From an uncultured Erythrobacter sp. (GTDB taxonomy: Bacteria; Pseudomonadota; Alphaproteobacteria; Sphingomonadales; Sphingomonadaceae): 64,000 nucleotides of DNA. Location: NCBI GenBank assembly GCA_947488155.1, contig CANKYK010000001.1, positions 248,001-312,000 on the forward strand. Reading direction: 5' to 3'. Of this stretch, positions 17,506 through 26,513 are shown in pieces. Both the position numbers and the translations under genes were made by a program. The notes under the pieces were generated by a model. The model made no database searches. It was not told the origin of the DNA and saw only the letters and a list, made by a program, of their open reading frames with translations. Numbering within the stretch: position 1 is the first letter of the stretch; the number at the start of each line of letters is the position of its first letter.

Positions 17506-18846
17506 GTGACACGCAAATTTTGGTCAAAACTTATCGCTCCGGCGGCTTTGGCAGGTCTTGCAGCGGCTCCGGCGACACTGCTCGCACAGGCAGCTGCGCC
17601 AGCCAATCCGTTCGGCATCCCCGACAGCGTGACCATTTTTGGTAGCTCCAACCCAAATGTGCGCACTGCGACCGCGATCGTGAATGAATTTGTCATTACC
17701 GGCACAGACATTGATCAGCGCGTAGCCCTGGTTACGGCAGCCGCTGAAAACCAGGTTTCAGAAGAAGAATTGGCCCGGTTGCGCCGCCAAGTGCTGCGCA
17801 ATTTAATTGATGAAACTCTGCAAATCCAGGAGGCGACGAAGCTTGAGCTGCCGGTCGATCCTGCTGAAGTGAACCAAACATACGCGCAATTGGCCGCGCA
17901 GAACTTTGGCCAAGACCCAAGCGCGATGGACACTTATCTGCGCAGCATCGGCTCTTCGCCCGCTTCTTTGAAGCGTCAAATCACGGGCGAATTGGCATGG
18001 CAGCGAGTGCTTAGCCGCAATGTCACTGCATTCATCAACGTCTCTGAAGAAGAAGCACGCGAAGTGCTGAAACGGCTGGAGGCGGATCGCGGAACGGACG
18101 AATATCGCCTCGGTGAGATTTACATGTCCGCCACCTCGGAAAACCGCGAAGCTGTGCGCCAGAACGCTCAGCAAATTGTCGAGCAATTGCAGCAAGGCGG
18201 CAGTTTTGTTGCCTATGCGCGTCAATATTCCGAAGCAACCACAGCCGTAGTGGGCGGCGACACCGGGTTCCTCCGGCTCGGCACACTGCCTGGTCCGATG
18301 GCCGAAGCCGCGCAGCAGATGCAACCCGGCCAATTGGTTGGACCGCTGGAAATTCCGGGCGGCTTCACGATTATGTATCTGATTGAGAAGCGTCAGGTGC
18401 TAACCGCCGATCCATTGGAAGCCCTGCTTAGCCTCAAGCAAATCTCCATCACTTTTGAGCCAGGCACGACCGAGGAACAGGCGGCGGGCCGGGTCGAACA
18501 ATTCGGTACGTTTATCCAAGAGCTTCGCGGATGCGCGGATGCGGAATCAGCGCGCGACATCTTGGGCGCGTCGGTTGTGTCCAACGAACAAATTCCTGCT
18601 CGACAGCTACCTCAGCAATTGCAGAATATCGTTCTCAATCTGCAAGTTGGTCAGTCCACACCGCCATTCGGCTCAATCGCAGAGGGTGTGCGCGTTCTGA
18701 TGCTGTGCGGCCGCGATGATCCGCAGATTGCAGGCAGCCCGACCGTTCAATCGGTGATGAACCAGATTGAGGAAGAGCGCATTAATAAGCGTGCTCAGCG
18801 TTACCTGCGGGATCTGCGCAACGACGCCTATATCGAATACAACTGA
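17506..18846 (+). CDS. surA: Periplasmic peptidyl-prolyl isomerase / chaperone SurA
   Basis: SurA escorts unfolded outer-membrane proteins, including LptD, across the periplasm. The 446-residue protein has a signal peptide (residues 1-28, cleavage after LLAQA), an N-terminal chaperone domain with ATAIVNEFVITGTDIDQRV and the helix EEELARLRRQVLRNLIDETL, and one clear PpiC-type parvulin domain at about residues 200-290 (RLGEIYMSA, GGSFVAYARQYSEATTAVVGGDTGFL in parts, PGQLVGPLEIPGGFTIMYLIEKR). E. coli SurA has two parvulin domains; the second here is divergent or lost (LKQISITFEPG onward). The start is GTG. It lies 216 bases after lptD. Confidence 0.9.
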   Translation: MTRKFWSKLIAPAALAGLAAAPATLLAQAAAPANPFGIPDSVTIFGSSNPNVRTATAIVNEFVITGTDIDQRVALVTAAAENQVSEEELARLRRQVLRNLIDETLQIQEATKLELPVDPAEVNQTYAQLAAQNFGQDPSAMDTYLRSIGSSPASLKRQITGELAWQRVLSRNVTAFINVSEEEAREVLKRLEADRGTDEYRLGEIYMSATSENREAVRQNAQQIVEQLQQGGSFVAYARQYSEATTAVVGGDTGFLRLGTLPGPMAEAAQQMQPGQLVGPLEIPGGFTIMYLIEKRQVLTADPLEALLSLKQISITFEPGTTEEQAAGRVEQFGTFIQELRGCADAESARDILGASVVSNEQIPARQLPQQLQNIVLNLQVGQSTPPFGSIAEGVRVLMLCGRDDPQIAGSPTVQSVMNQIEEERINKRAQRYLRDLRNDAYIEYN

Positions 18847-18857
18847 GCATAGCTTAG

Positions 18858-19892
18858 GTGGGTTCCGCTGCGCTTCCCCTCGCCGTTTCCTTAGGCGATC
18901 CGGCGGGGATCGGGCCAGAACTCATCGCGCATTGTTGGGCGCGCCGTGCGGAACGCGGCATAGCGCCATTCTTCGTCGTAGGCGGCTTTGACGTTTTGCG
19001 AGCCGCCGCCGAAGCAGTCGGCGCAGACTGCCCGGTCGTTGCCATCGGGGACACCTCCGAAACCAAGGAGGCGTTCTCAGACGGCCTGCCCATTCTGGTC
19101 GGCGAGGATTGCGACTATCGCCCCGCCCAGCCCGACGAGGAAGGCGCAGCTCTTGCGATGCATTCTCTTGCCGAGGCCACACGAATGGCCCTGCTCGGCA
19201 AAGCCTCCGCCCTAGTCACAGCGCCGGTGGCAAAGTCGCAATTGGCTAAAGTCGGGTTCGATTTTCCAGGACAAACTGAATTTCTCGCCGCCGTTTGCGG
19301 GTTGTCGCCCTATGATGCAGTGATGATGCTGGCCGGGCCGTCATTGCGCACCGTACCACTAACAGTGCACATCCCACTGAGCGAAGTCTCCACTACTCTG
19401 TCGTCTGAGCTGATTCAGCATAAGGCGCAAATTGTCGCTGCCGCATTGGCGCGCGATTTTGGAATTGCCACACCGCGCTTGGCCGTGGCCGGCCTCAACC
19501 CTCATGCCAGCGAGGATGGCAAGTTTGGCGACGAGGAAGCCCGCATCATCACGCCCGCTATCGACGCACTATACGAAAGCGGCATCGACATCAGCGGCCC
19601 CCATCCGGGCGACGCTTTGTTCACTCCGCGCGTCCGCGAAGGCTATGATGCAGCCCTTTGCATGTATCACGATCAGGCTCTGATCCCGCTGAAGGCGTTG
19701 GAGTTTGATGAGGGCGTGAACGTAACACTCGGCCTGCCGATCATTCGCACATCGCCCGATCATGGCACCGCGTTTGATATTGCAGGCAAAGGCATCGCCG
19801 ATCCAGGCGCAATGATCGCGGCCATGCAAATGGCCGCGCGATGCGCCGAGGTGCGTTCTGGCACTGTGGCGGCGCACAGCAACAATGCGTGA
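18858..19892 (+). CDS. pdxA: 4-hydroxythreonine-4-phosphate dehydrogenase
   Basis: PdxA oxidises 4-phosphohydroxy-L-threonine in pyridoxal phosphate synthesis. The 344-residue protein begins LPLAVSLGDPAGIGPELIAH, carries TAPVAKSQLA, the metal-binding histidine in CMYHDQALIPLK, and the C-terminal signature RTSPDHGTAFDIAGKG. Length is normal. A GTG start at 18858 follows surA by 11 bases; its end overlaps rsmA by eight bases, so the two are coupled. Confidence 0.95.
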   Translation: MGSAALPLAVSLGDPAGIGPELIAHCWARRAERGIAPFFVVGGFDVLRAAAEAVGADCPVVAIGDTSETKEAFSDGLPILVGEDCDYRPAQPDEEGAALAMHSLAEATRMALLGKASALVTAPVAKSQLAKVGFDFPGQTEFLAAVCGLSPYDAVMMLAGPSLRTVPLTVHIPLSEVSTTLSSELIQHKAQIVAAALARDFGIATPRLAVAGLNPHASEDGKFGDEEARIITPAIDALYESGIDISGPHPGDALFTPRVREGYDAALCMYHDQALIPLKALEFDEGVNVTLGLPIIRTSPDHGTAFDIAGKGIADPGAMIAAMQMAARCAEVRSGTVAAHSNNA

Positions 19893-20715
19893 TCTCCCAC
19901 CGTTAAGAGAGGTGATCGCAGCACACGGGCTCAGCGCATCCAAAAAGCTCGGCCAGAACTTCCTATTTGACGAACAATTGTTGGATCGGATCGCAGCCAT
20001 TCCCGGTGATCTGGGCGGTCAAAACGTGCTGGAGATCGGGCCCGGACCTGGCGGGCTGACACGGGCTCTGCTGCGCGCGGGCGCGAAGGTGACGGCGATT
20101 GAGATGGATGATCGCTGTCTGCCTGCCCTCGCCGAACTAGCCGAAGCGTTTCCGGACAAGCTCAGCGTCATCCACGGCGATGCGATGAAGCTTGATCACA
20201 ATGAGATCATGGGCGGTGAACCGTATCATATTGCTTCCAATCTGCCCTACAATGTTGGCACCGCTTTGTTCGTGAACTGGCTGAGTGGCACGCAATGGCC
20301 TCCACAATGGCGATCGCTCACTCTGATGTTTCAACAAGAGGTCGCTCAGCGGATTGTCGCGCCCTCTGGCGGCTCAGCGTTTGGTCGCTTGGCGGTGCTC
20401 GCGCAGTGGCGATCCTACGCGAAGCTCGCACTCAAGGTACACCGGAGCGCCTTTACCCCGCCGCCAAAAGTGATGAGCGCGATTGTTCATGTCACACCCA
20501 GCGATGCGCCTGAAGGTGTTACGCCTCGCACGCTTGAACGTATCACTGAGGCTGCCTTTGGACAGCGCCGAAAGATGCTGCGTCAGAGCCTCAAAGGCGT
20601 GCCAGGCGCGCTGGACGCGCTGGCGCAAGTCGGCATTGAACCAACACGCCGCGCCGAAACGCTGAGCGTTGATGAGTTTGTGCGGACCGCTCGTCAGCTT
20701 GATACGCTTCTTTAA
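19885..20715 (+). CDS. rsmA: 16S rRNA (adenine1518-N6/adenine1519-N6)-dimethyltransferase
   Basis: RsmA (KsgA) dimethylates two adjacent adenines near the 3' end of 16S rRNA, a late step of 30S assembly. The 276-residue protein has KKLGQNFLFDEQLLDRI at about residue 21, the SAM-binding loop LEIGPGPGGLTRALL, the acidic end of beta-2 (AIEMDDRC), and the catalytic NLPYN motif, followed by the C-terminal helical domain with FGQRRKMLRQSLKG. Length is normal. It starts inside the end of pdxA and closes the lptD-surA-pdxA-rsmA operon. Confidence 0.96.
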   Translation: MRDLPPLREVIAAHGLSASKKLGQNFLFDEQLLDRIAAIPGDLGGQNVLEIGPGPGGLTRALLRAGAKVTAIEMDDRCLPALAELAEAFPDKLSVIHGDAMKLDHNEIMGGEPYHIASNLPYNVGTALFVNWLSGTQWPPQWRSLTLMFQQEVAQRIVAPSGGSAFGRLAVLAQWRSYAKLALKVHRSAFTPPPKVMSAIVHVTPSDAPEGVTPRTLERITEAAFGQRRKMLRQSLKGVPGALDALAQVGIEPTRRAETLSVDEFVRTARQLDTLL

Positions 20716-20762
20716 GAAAGCGCCTTTAGCACCCCAGCTCAAACGCATTGTGGGAGCGGATA

Positions 20763-21335
20763 ATGTTTGGGTTCAGCAAGAAAAAACGTCTGATCGAAGG
20801 TCCAATAGATTTCGCATCGGAGGTCGAGATTGATCGCAGTGTCGCTGACGTATTCCCTCTAATCGATATTGCCGATCCTCGCTTCTGCCATGCGCAGCGC
20901 GGTGCGAACATAGCCCCGGTTCAAAGTGAAGAAGGTCGCTACGACCTGACCATCGCAGAGATGGAAGGCGTTACGTTTCAATTCCGGGTTTTGGAAAACG
21001 TCCCCGGCGCTCTCCACAAACTGGAATGCATCATCGAACCGCGGATCAATGACCTGACCCATTCGATCGAACTGTATCACATTGAAACAATCGGTGAGAG
21101 GGCATGCCGCGTTGAACTGACAACCACCGCGACGTTCGATGAAAGTCTCTCTGATGAAGAGGTCGCTGAAGAAATCGCGACCATGAGTGCAGCAGTCAAC
21201 ATGGACTTGCTAAAGCTCAAGGTGCTCGCCGAAGATGGCGTCGAAGCGGTCGAAGCGATGGATAATGACCCCTTTAATGGCATCGAAATCGACGGGATCG
21301 AATTTGACGAAATCGACCTTAGCGAATTTGAATAG
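20763..21335 (+). CDS. SRPBCC (START-like) family protein
   Basis: A 190-residue protein with a START/polyketide-cyclase-like pattern: the opening strand SEVEIDRSVADVFPLI (residues about 18-33) and then alternating strands such as FQFRVLENVPGALHKLEC and HSIELYHIETIGERACRVEL. These proteins form a hydrophobic pocket for lipids or other small molecules, but the ligand here is unknown. The last 25 residues are very acidic (DDEIDLSEFE-like pattern, with GIEIDGIEFDEIDL), which is unusual. The ATG at 20763 has GGAG eight bases upstream. It follows rsmA by 47 bases and may share its transcript. Confidence 0.65.
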   Translation: MFGFSKKKRLIEGPIDFASEVEIDRSVADVFPLIDIADPRFCHAQRGANIAPVQSEEGRYDLTIAEMEGVTFQFRVLENVPGALHKLECIIEPRINDLTHSIELYHIETIGERACRVELTTTATFDESLSDEEVAEEIATMSAAVNMDLLKLKVLAEDGVEAVEAMDNDPFNGIEIDGIEFDEIDLSEFE

Positions 21336-21620
21336 GCGCATTTACGCGTTCTTTCGCTCCCTCGTCTTACAGGTCTGTTGAAACCTCAAAGGAGTGCCAA
21401 GCACTCCGGCTGTGACGCAACACATTGGCATTGATTTTACGCACGGCGCCGAGACGTTGGGCGGCATAGATTTGTCAGCATTGGGAAGGAACCGGGCGAT
21501 CACGCTGGTTAATTTGACGTAACCAAGCTTGCCAACGCGTTAGAGGGATTTTGCGATCTATCACGCTGGGCAAGAGACCGTTACCGGACGAACCATCCGG
21601 ACAGACAGGTAAGAAACGCC
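21336..21620. promoter_or_regulatory. 285-base gap before the PilZ gene with two dyads
   Basis: No gene is seen here. A perfect hairpin GGAGTGC-CAA-GCACTCC lies at 21391-21407 without a T tract, and an inverted repeat TGGTTA-N8-TAACCA lies at 21506-21525, about 100 bases before the PilZ start. The second could be an operator. No riboswitch signature was recognised. Confidence 0.3.
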
Positions 21621-22013
21621 ATGAGCTTTCTCGAAAAACGCCAGCAGGCGGCGCATAGTGACCAGCGCCGCTCGGGCCGCTTTGCCGTGGAAATTCCCGC
21701 GACGTTCCGCACTATCAGCGGAGAGCGCGACTGCCGTATGGCCAACATCTCCGACAATGGAGCCAAGCTGGAAACCGATAATCCGCCAGCCACCGGCGTG
21801 TCCGGCATGCTCCTACTCGGCTCTGACGAAATCTATTGCACGGTTATCTGGTCAAATGACAATGCCTGCGGGATCGAATTCGAGCGTAGCATTGGCGAGC
21901 ACGCTCTTGTCCAGATCGCTGGCGAGCAGGTCAGAAATACCGGACCTGTCGCTCAGGCCTGCAACATCCAGATGGGCCGAAAGCGAGGCCGGTTGGTGAC
22001 GAGCCATAGCTGA
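21621..22013 (+). CDS. PilZ domain protein
   Basis: A 130-residue single-domain PilZ protein, a family that usually binds cyclic di-GMP and signals through protein contacts. The ligand motifs are both present: RRSGR (an RxxxR at residues about 16-20) at the start of the domain and NISDNGAKL (a D/NxSxxG element) about 25 residues later. There is no membrane segment and no effector domain. It stands between the SRPBCC gene and the convergent glcB. Targets such as motility, polysaccharide or adhesion are typical for the family but cannot be chosen here. Confidence 0.85.
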   Translation: MSFLEKRQQAAHSDQRRSGRFAVEIPATFRTISGERDCRMANISDNGAKLETDNPPATGVSGMLLLGSDEIYCTVIWSNDNACGIEFERSIGEHALVQIAGEQVRNTGPVAQACNIQMGRKRGRLVTSHS

Positions 22014-22034
22014 CCGCGCGTTCGCCTACTGTTG

Positions 22035-24131
22035 TTAGCCCGCCTTCTTTGCCAGCCGCCATTGATGCAACAGCGGCTCGGTATATCCACTGGGCTGCTC
22101 CACACCTTTGAAGATCAACTCTTTCGCAGCAGAAAATGCTGCGCCGTCTTCATTGCCGGTCAGCGGAACATAGGTTGGATCGCCAGCATTCTGAGCATCA
22201 ACCTTCGCCGCCATGCGGGTTAGACTGTCCATCACCTGATCCTGCGTCACCACACCGTGCAACAGCCAATTGGCGATATGCTGCGATGAGATGCGCAAGG
22301 TCGCGCGGTCTTCCATCAGGTCGACATCATTGATGTCCGGTACTTTGGAGCACCCCACACCCGCATCGATCCAGCGCACAACATAGCCGAGTAGCCCCTG
22401 CGCATTGTTATCTAGCTCATCGCGCAGCTCTTCATCAGACCAATTGGTACCTTCCGCGAGGGGGATGCGGAGCAAGGTGTCGACCGAGGGTATCTCACCC
22501 AACCCTTGCTGTATCTCAAACACATCTTCCTGATGATAATGCAGCGCGTGCAGCGTCGCAGCGGTGGGAGAAGGAACCCAGGCAGTGTTTGCGCCTGCGC
22601 GCAAATGCCCGATTTTTTCGGCCATCATCTGACCCATCAAATCGGGTGCGGCCCACATGCCTTTGCCAATCTGAGCCTTGCCAGACAGTCCGCAGGCAAG
22701 GCCAATCGCAACATTGCGCGCCTCATATGCCGTGAGCCAATCCGCCCCTTTCATCGCGCCTTTGCGCATCATTGGCCCAGCTCGCATACTGGTGTGAATT
22801 TCATCGCCTGTGCGATCTAGGAACCCGGTGTTGATGAACACGATCCGGTCACGCACCGCGTGGATGCAGGCAGCAAGGTTCGCGCTCGTGCGGCGTTCCT
22901 CGTCCATCACACCAACCTTGATGGTATAACGCGGCAGGCCGAGCAAGTCCTCAACCGCATTGAACAGATCATTGGTGAAAGCGCATTCTTCTGGCCCATG
23001 CATCTTGGGCTTCACGATATAGATCGAGCCATATTTGGAATTGCCGTATTTTGCTTGGCCTTCGACATCGATTATGCTGATTGCGCTGGTGAAAACGGCA
23101 TCCATGATGCCTTCTGGAATCTCGCCTCCATCCGCCAGGCGGATCGCCGGGTTGGTCATCAAGTGCCCGACATTGCGCACAAACATCAGACTGCGCCCGG
23201 ACAGGCTCTGCGCATTGCCATCGCGATCGCTGTAATCCTTATCGGTTGACAGCTTGCGGGTAAGCGTCTTGCCGCCCTTCTCAAAGCTCTCCTGCAAATC
23301 GCCTCGGATCACGCCCAACCAATTGCGATAGGCAAGCAGCTTATCCTCCGCATCAACCGCCGCGACGGAATCTTCGCAATCGGCAATTGTCGTCAGAGCG
23401 GCTTCGACATTGATGTCCGCAATACCGGCTTTGTCAGTCTGGCCAACCGGCGAGCTAGGATCGAACACAACCTCGATATGCAGGCCGTTGTTTTGGAACA
23501 GCAGACCTTTTTCGGTCCTGCCCACATATTGGCTTTCATCTTGCAGCTTGCCGTCGTTCTCATCGGCCAGATCCGCCCAGCTTTGATCAACCAGCGGCAG
23601 CGCCTGATCCAGAAATGCACGGCCTCGCGCGATGACCGCATCTCCGCGGGCTCGGTCATAACCGCCTGGCTTGGCTGGCGGCGCGTCAAGCGTATCCGTA
23701 CCGTAAAACGCGTCATACAGGCTGCCCCAACGCGCATTGGCCGCGTTCAGCAGGAAACGTGCATTGAGGATCGGCACAACCAGCTGCGGTCCCGCCATGG
23801 TTGCGATTTCAGGATCGACGTTTTGCGTGCCGATTTTGAACGGACTGGGTTCCGGGACGAGGTAGCCAATCTCTTCGAAGAACGTTTTGTAAGCGACCGG
23901 ATCATGCGGCTGCCCCTTGCGGGCATCGTGCCACGCATCGATCTGGGATTGCAGCTCTTCTCGCTTGGCCAGCAATTGCTCGTTGCGCGGTGCAAACTCC
24001 GCCAGCAAATTTGCAAAACCCCGCCAAAAGCCATCCACATCCCGGCGCAGCGGGGCCAGCACTTCGCTTTCTAGGAATGTCGCCAGCCGTTCATCCACAG
24101 ACAGTCCGGCACGGGTAATCAAATTGCTCAT
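22035..24131 (-). CDS. glcB: Malate synthase G
   Basis: GlcB condenses glyoxylate with acetyl-CoA to malate, completing the glyoxylate shunt or glycolate use. The 698-residue length is right for the monomeric G isoform. Visible motifs include IYIVKPKMHGPEECAFT, the region KVGVMDEERRTSANL, and GFLDRTGDEIHTSM with the catalytic Asp-Arg surroundings. The start MSNLITRAGLSVDERL at 24131 is chosen because an open frame extending to 24611 runs antisense through the next gene and adds 160 unrelated residues. It is divergent from the M20-astA-astB operon across 175 bases. Confidence 0.95.
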   Translation of the reverse strand: MSNLITRAGLSVDERLATFLESEVLAPLRRDVDGFWRGFANLLAEFAPRNEQLLAKREELQSQIDAWHDARKGQPHDPVAYKTFFEEIGYLVPEPSPFKIGTQNVDPEIATMAGPQLVVPILNARFLLNAANARWGSLYDAFYGTDTLDAPPAKPGGYDRARGDAVIARGRAFLDQALPLVDQSWADLADENDGKLQDESQYVGRTEKGLLFQNNGLHIEVVFDPSSPVGQTDKAGIADINVEAALTTIADCEDSVAAVDAEDKLLAYRNWLGVIRGDLQESFEKGGKTLTRKLSTDKDYSDRDGNAQSLSGRSLMFVRNVGHLMTNPAIRLADGGEIPEGIMDAVFTSAISIIDVEGQAKYGNSKYGSIYIVKPKMHGPEECAFTNDLFNAVEDLLGLPRYTIKVGVMDEERRTSANLAACIHAVRDRIVFINTGFLDRTGDEIHTSMRAGPMMRKGAMKGADWLTAYEARNVAIGLACGLSGKAQIGKGMWAAPDLMGQMMAEKIGHLRAGANTAWVPSPTAATLHALHYHQEDVFEIQQGLGEIPSVDTLLRIPLAEGTNWSDEELRDELDNNAQGLLGYVVRWIDAGVGCSKVPDINDVDLMEDRATLRISSQHIANWLLHGVVTQDQVMDSLTRMAAKVDAQNAGDPTYVPLTGNEDGAAFSAAKELIFKGVEQPSGYTEPLLHQWRLAKKAG

Positions 24132-24306
24132 AAGTCCTCTAACACTCCAACGCGCGGCGCAGCGGCCGCGAACAGACAATATAGGTTCCTGGGGGAGGAG
24201 GACACCGCAGCCTATGGCCAAAGCCAATGCGGATTGCAACGGGTGAACGGCAGACTTCAAAACCACCGCTTGGATGATCGCGTTCGCGCCGCTAGAGCAG
24301 ACATCA

Positions 24307-25500
24307 ATGACAACCAACATTCTTGAAAAATTTGATGCCGCTGCAATGCTCGCCCAAGTGCAAGACTGGTGCGCGATCAACACCGGCACCGGCAATATTG
24401 AAGGGCTTGCGCAGCAGGCTAGTAAGCTTGTCGGCGCCTTCTCAACTCTGCCAGGCGAAGTTGAACTGATAGATCCAGCGCCCGTCACCGCCATTGCTGC
24501 CGATGGCAACGAGTTTGAAAAGCCCAACGGCCAGCATATGGTGCTGCGTGTTCGCCCCCAGGCCAATGCCCGCATCTTGCTGACCGGGCACATGGATACG
24601 GTTTTTCCCAAAGAGCATTCGTTTCAAAGCCTGACATGGCTGGAAGACGATGTGCTCAATGGCCCTGGCGTCGCCGATATGAAGGGCGGAATTTCTGTCA
24701 TTCTCCATGCGCTCATGGCGTTTGAAACTATGCCGGGTGCCTCCGCGCTCGGCTATGATGTGATGATCAATTCTGATGAGGAAACCGGATCTCTCGCAAG
24801 CTCCGCTTTGATTGCCGAGATGGCGCGGGGCAAACTTGCGGCTCTTACCTTCGAACCGGCAGCTCTGCCTGATGGAACACTGGCTCACGCACGCGGCGGT
24901 ACGGGCAACTACTCCATAATCATCACCGGCAAATCAGCCCATGCTGGGCGCAATCCGCACGAGGGCCGCAATGCGATTGTTGCGGCAGCAGACTTGATCC
25001 TACGTCTAAAGGCGATGGAGCGTGAGGACATCACCGTAAACCCTGCAAAGCTGGAAGGCGGGGCAGCGAATAATGTCGTGCCGGATCACGCCGTTTTACG
25101 ATTCAATATTCGCCCGAAGAGCACAGAGGCGATGGATAACTTCGACAACGATATCAAAGCTTTGCTGCGCAGCATTGAGAGCGATCACGAAGTATCCACA
25201 CACAGGCATGGCGGCGTAACGCGCCCGCCCAAACCGGTTGATGAAAGCGCACAAAAACTGTTCGATCTGGTGCAGAAATGCGGCGCACAATTGGGCCAGA
25301 AAATCGCCTGGAAATCGACCGGCGGCGTGTGCGATGGCAACAACATTGCAGCATGCGGCGTGCCCGTGGTTGATACCATGGGCGTGCGCGGGGGCAGTAT
25401 CCATTCACCTGATGAATTTCTCGTCGTTTCGAGCCTGACAGAGCGCGCTGCTCTGTCCGCTCTTGTTCTTTCTCGTATTGCTGCTGGAGACATGCATTGA
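24307..25500 (+). CDS. M20 family metallopeptidase/amidohydrolase
   Basis: A 397-residue dinuclear zinc hydrolase related to carboxypeptidase G2, ArgE and DapE. The metal ligands and catalytic residues are all visible: TGHMDTV, GVADMKGG, NSDEETGS (acid pair), LTFEPA, and GSIHSPDE near the C-terminus; the dimerisation lid contains GKSAHAGRNPHEGRNA. The ATG at 24307 begins MTTNILEKF; an upstream ATG at 24274 is less likely. The stop codon overlaps the TTG start of astA (TTGA), so it heads an operon with astA and astB. This suggests an N-acyl amino acid or succinyl-amino acid substrate in arginine breakdown, possibly replacing AstE. That is inference. Confidence 0.8.
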   Translation: MTTNILEKFDAAAMLAQVQDWCAINTGTGNIEGLAQQASKLVGAFSTLPGEVELIDPAPVTAIAADGNEFEKPNGQHMVLRVRPQANARILLTGHMDTVFPKEHSFQSLTWLEDDVLNGPGVADMKGGISVILHALMAFETMPGASALGYDVMINSDEETGSLASSALIAEMARGKLAALTFEPAALPDGTLAHARGGTGNYSIIITGKSAHAGRNPHEGRNAIVAAADLILRLKAMEREDITVNPAKLEGGAANNVVPDHAVLRFNIRPKSTEAMDNFDNDIKALLRSIESDHEVSTHRHGGVTRPPKPVDESAQKLFDLVQKCGAQLGQKIAWKSTGGVCDGNNIAACGVPVVDTMGVRGGSIHSPDEFLVVSSLTERAALSALVLSRIAAGDMH

Positions 25501-26513
25501 CCTTTCGCATGCGCGCGTCGCGCACGTCCGATCTTGAGCATTTGTACGAAATGGCGAAGCTAACAGGCGGCGGGTTCACCAATCTTCCTGCTGACCGTGA
25601 CGCACTGTCAGCAAAGCTGGAAACCTCGGCCGCAGCATTTGCCAACACCGGCGACGAGTTGACCGCTGAAACCTTCGTCCTCGTGCTCGAAAACGTCACC
25701 ACCGGCGCGGTGCGCGGCACATGCCAATTGATGACGCAGGTTGGACAGCAATGGCCGTTCTATTCCTACCGCCTCAACACGCTGACCCAATACAGTCAGG
25801 AATTGGACCGCACGGTTCGCGCGGAAATGCTAAGCCTCGTAACCGATCTGGAAGGATCGAGCGAAGTTGGCGGGTTGTTCCTACACCCGAATGAGCGCGC
25901 GGGAGGGCTTGGCTTACTGCTTGCACGCAGCCGCTATCTGTTCATCGCGATGCACCGCAAACGTTTCGCAGACCGAGTGCTGGCTGAACTGCGCGGTATC
26001 ATTGATGAACGCGGCGGATCGCCGTTTTGGGACGGCGTGGCCGGACGTTTTTTCGGGATGGGATTTCAAGAGGCCGACTATTTCAACGCCATCAATGGCA
26101 ATCAGTTTATCGCTGATTTGATGCCCAAACATCCCGTCTATGTCGCGATGCTAGACGAAGAGGCGAAGAAGGTGATTGGTCTGCCCCACCCAACTGGCCG
26201 TGCGGCCATGCGCATGCTGGAGAAGGAAGGTTTTGCCTATGAGGGCTATGTCGACATATTTGACGGCGGCCCCGGCATGCTCGCAAAAACGGACCAGGTA
26301 AAAAGCGTTTCAGGCTCCTCCCCGGCAACCCTCAGCGGGATTGACCAACCGGAAGGAGAAAAAGCGTTGATTGCCACCGGCACGCTTGGCGATTTCCGGG
26401 CTTGCTATGGCGCTCGTTCGGTCACTGAAGACGGCGCAATTGCGATCGATTCCGTGGCCGCCGACACGCTTGACGTGAGCACTGGCGACACTGTGTGGAG
26501 CGTCGCGCGATGA
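25497..26513 (+). CDS. astA: Arginine N-succinyltransferase
   Basis: AstA transfers succinyl from succinyl-CoA to arginine, the first step of the AST pathway that releases nitrogen and carbon from arginine. The 338-residue protein begins FRMRASRTSDLEHLYEMA and shows GGGFTNLPADRDAL, the LFLHPNERAGGLGLLLARSR acetyl-CoA-type loop in parts, and GMGFQEADYF, all typical of AstA. The start may be TTG at 25497, overlapping the previous stop, or ATG at 25509. The stop overlaps the astB ATG by four bases, indicating translational coupling. Confidence 0.93.
   Translation: MTFRMRASRTSDLEHLYEMAKLTGGGFTNLPADRDALSAKLETSAAAFANTGDELTAETFVLVLENVTTGAVRGTCQLMTQVGQQWPFYSYRLNTLTQYSQELDRTVRAEMLSLVTDLEGSSEVGGLFLHPNERAGGLGLLLARSRYLFIAMHRKRFADRVLAELRGIIDERGGSPFWDGVAGRFFGMGFQEADYFNAINGNQFIADLMPKHPVYVAMLDEEAKKVIGLPHPTGRAAMRMLEKEGFAYEGYVDIFDGGPGMLAKTDQVKSVSGSSPATLSGIDQPEGEKALIATGTLGDFRACYGARSVTEDGAIAIDSVAADTLDVSTGDTVWSVAR

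Noticed and set aside
24132..24611. N-terminal extension of the malate synthase frame by 160 residues
   Set aside because: It runs antisense through the M20 hydrolase gene, has no family similarity, and the conserved GlcB start is at 24131.
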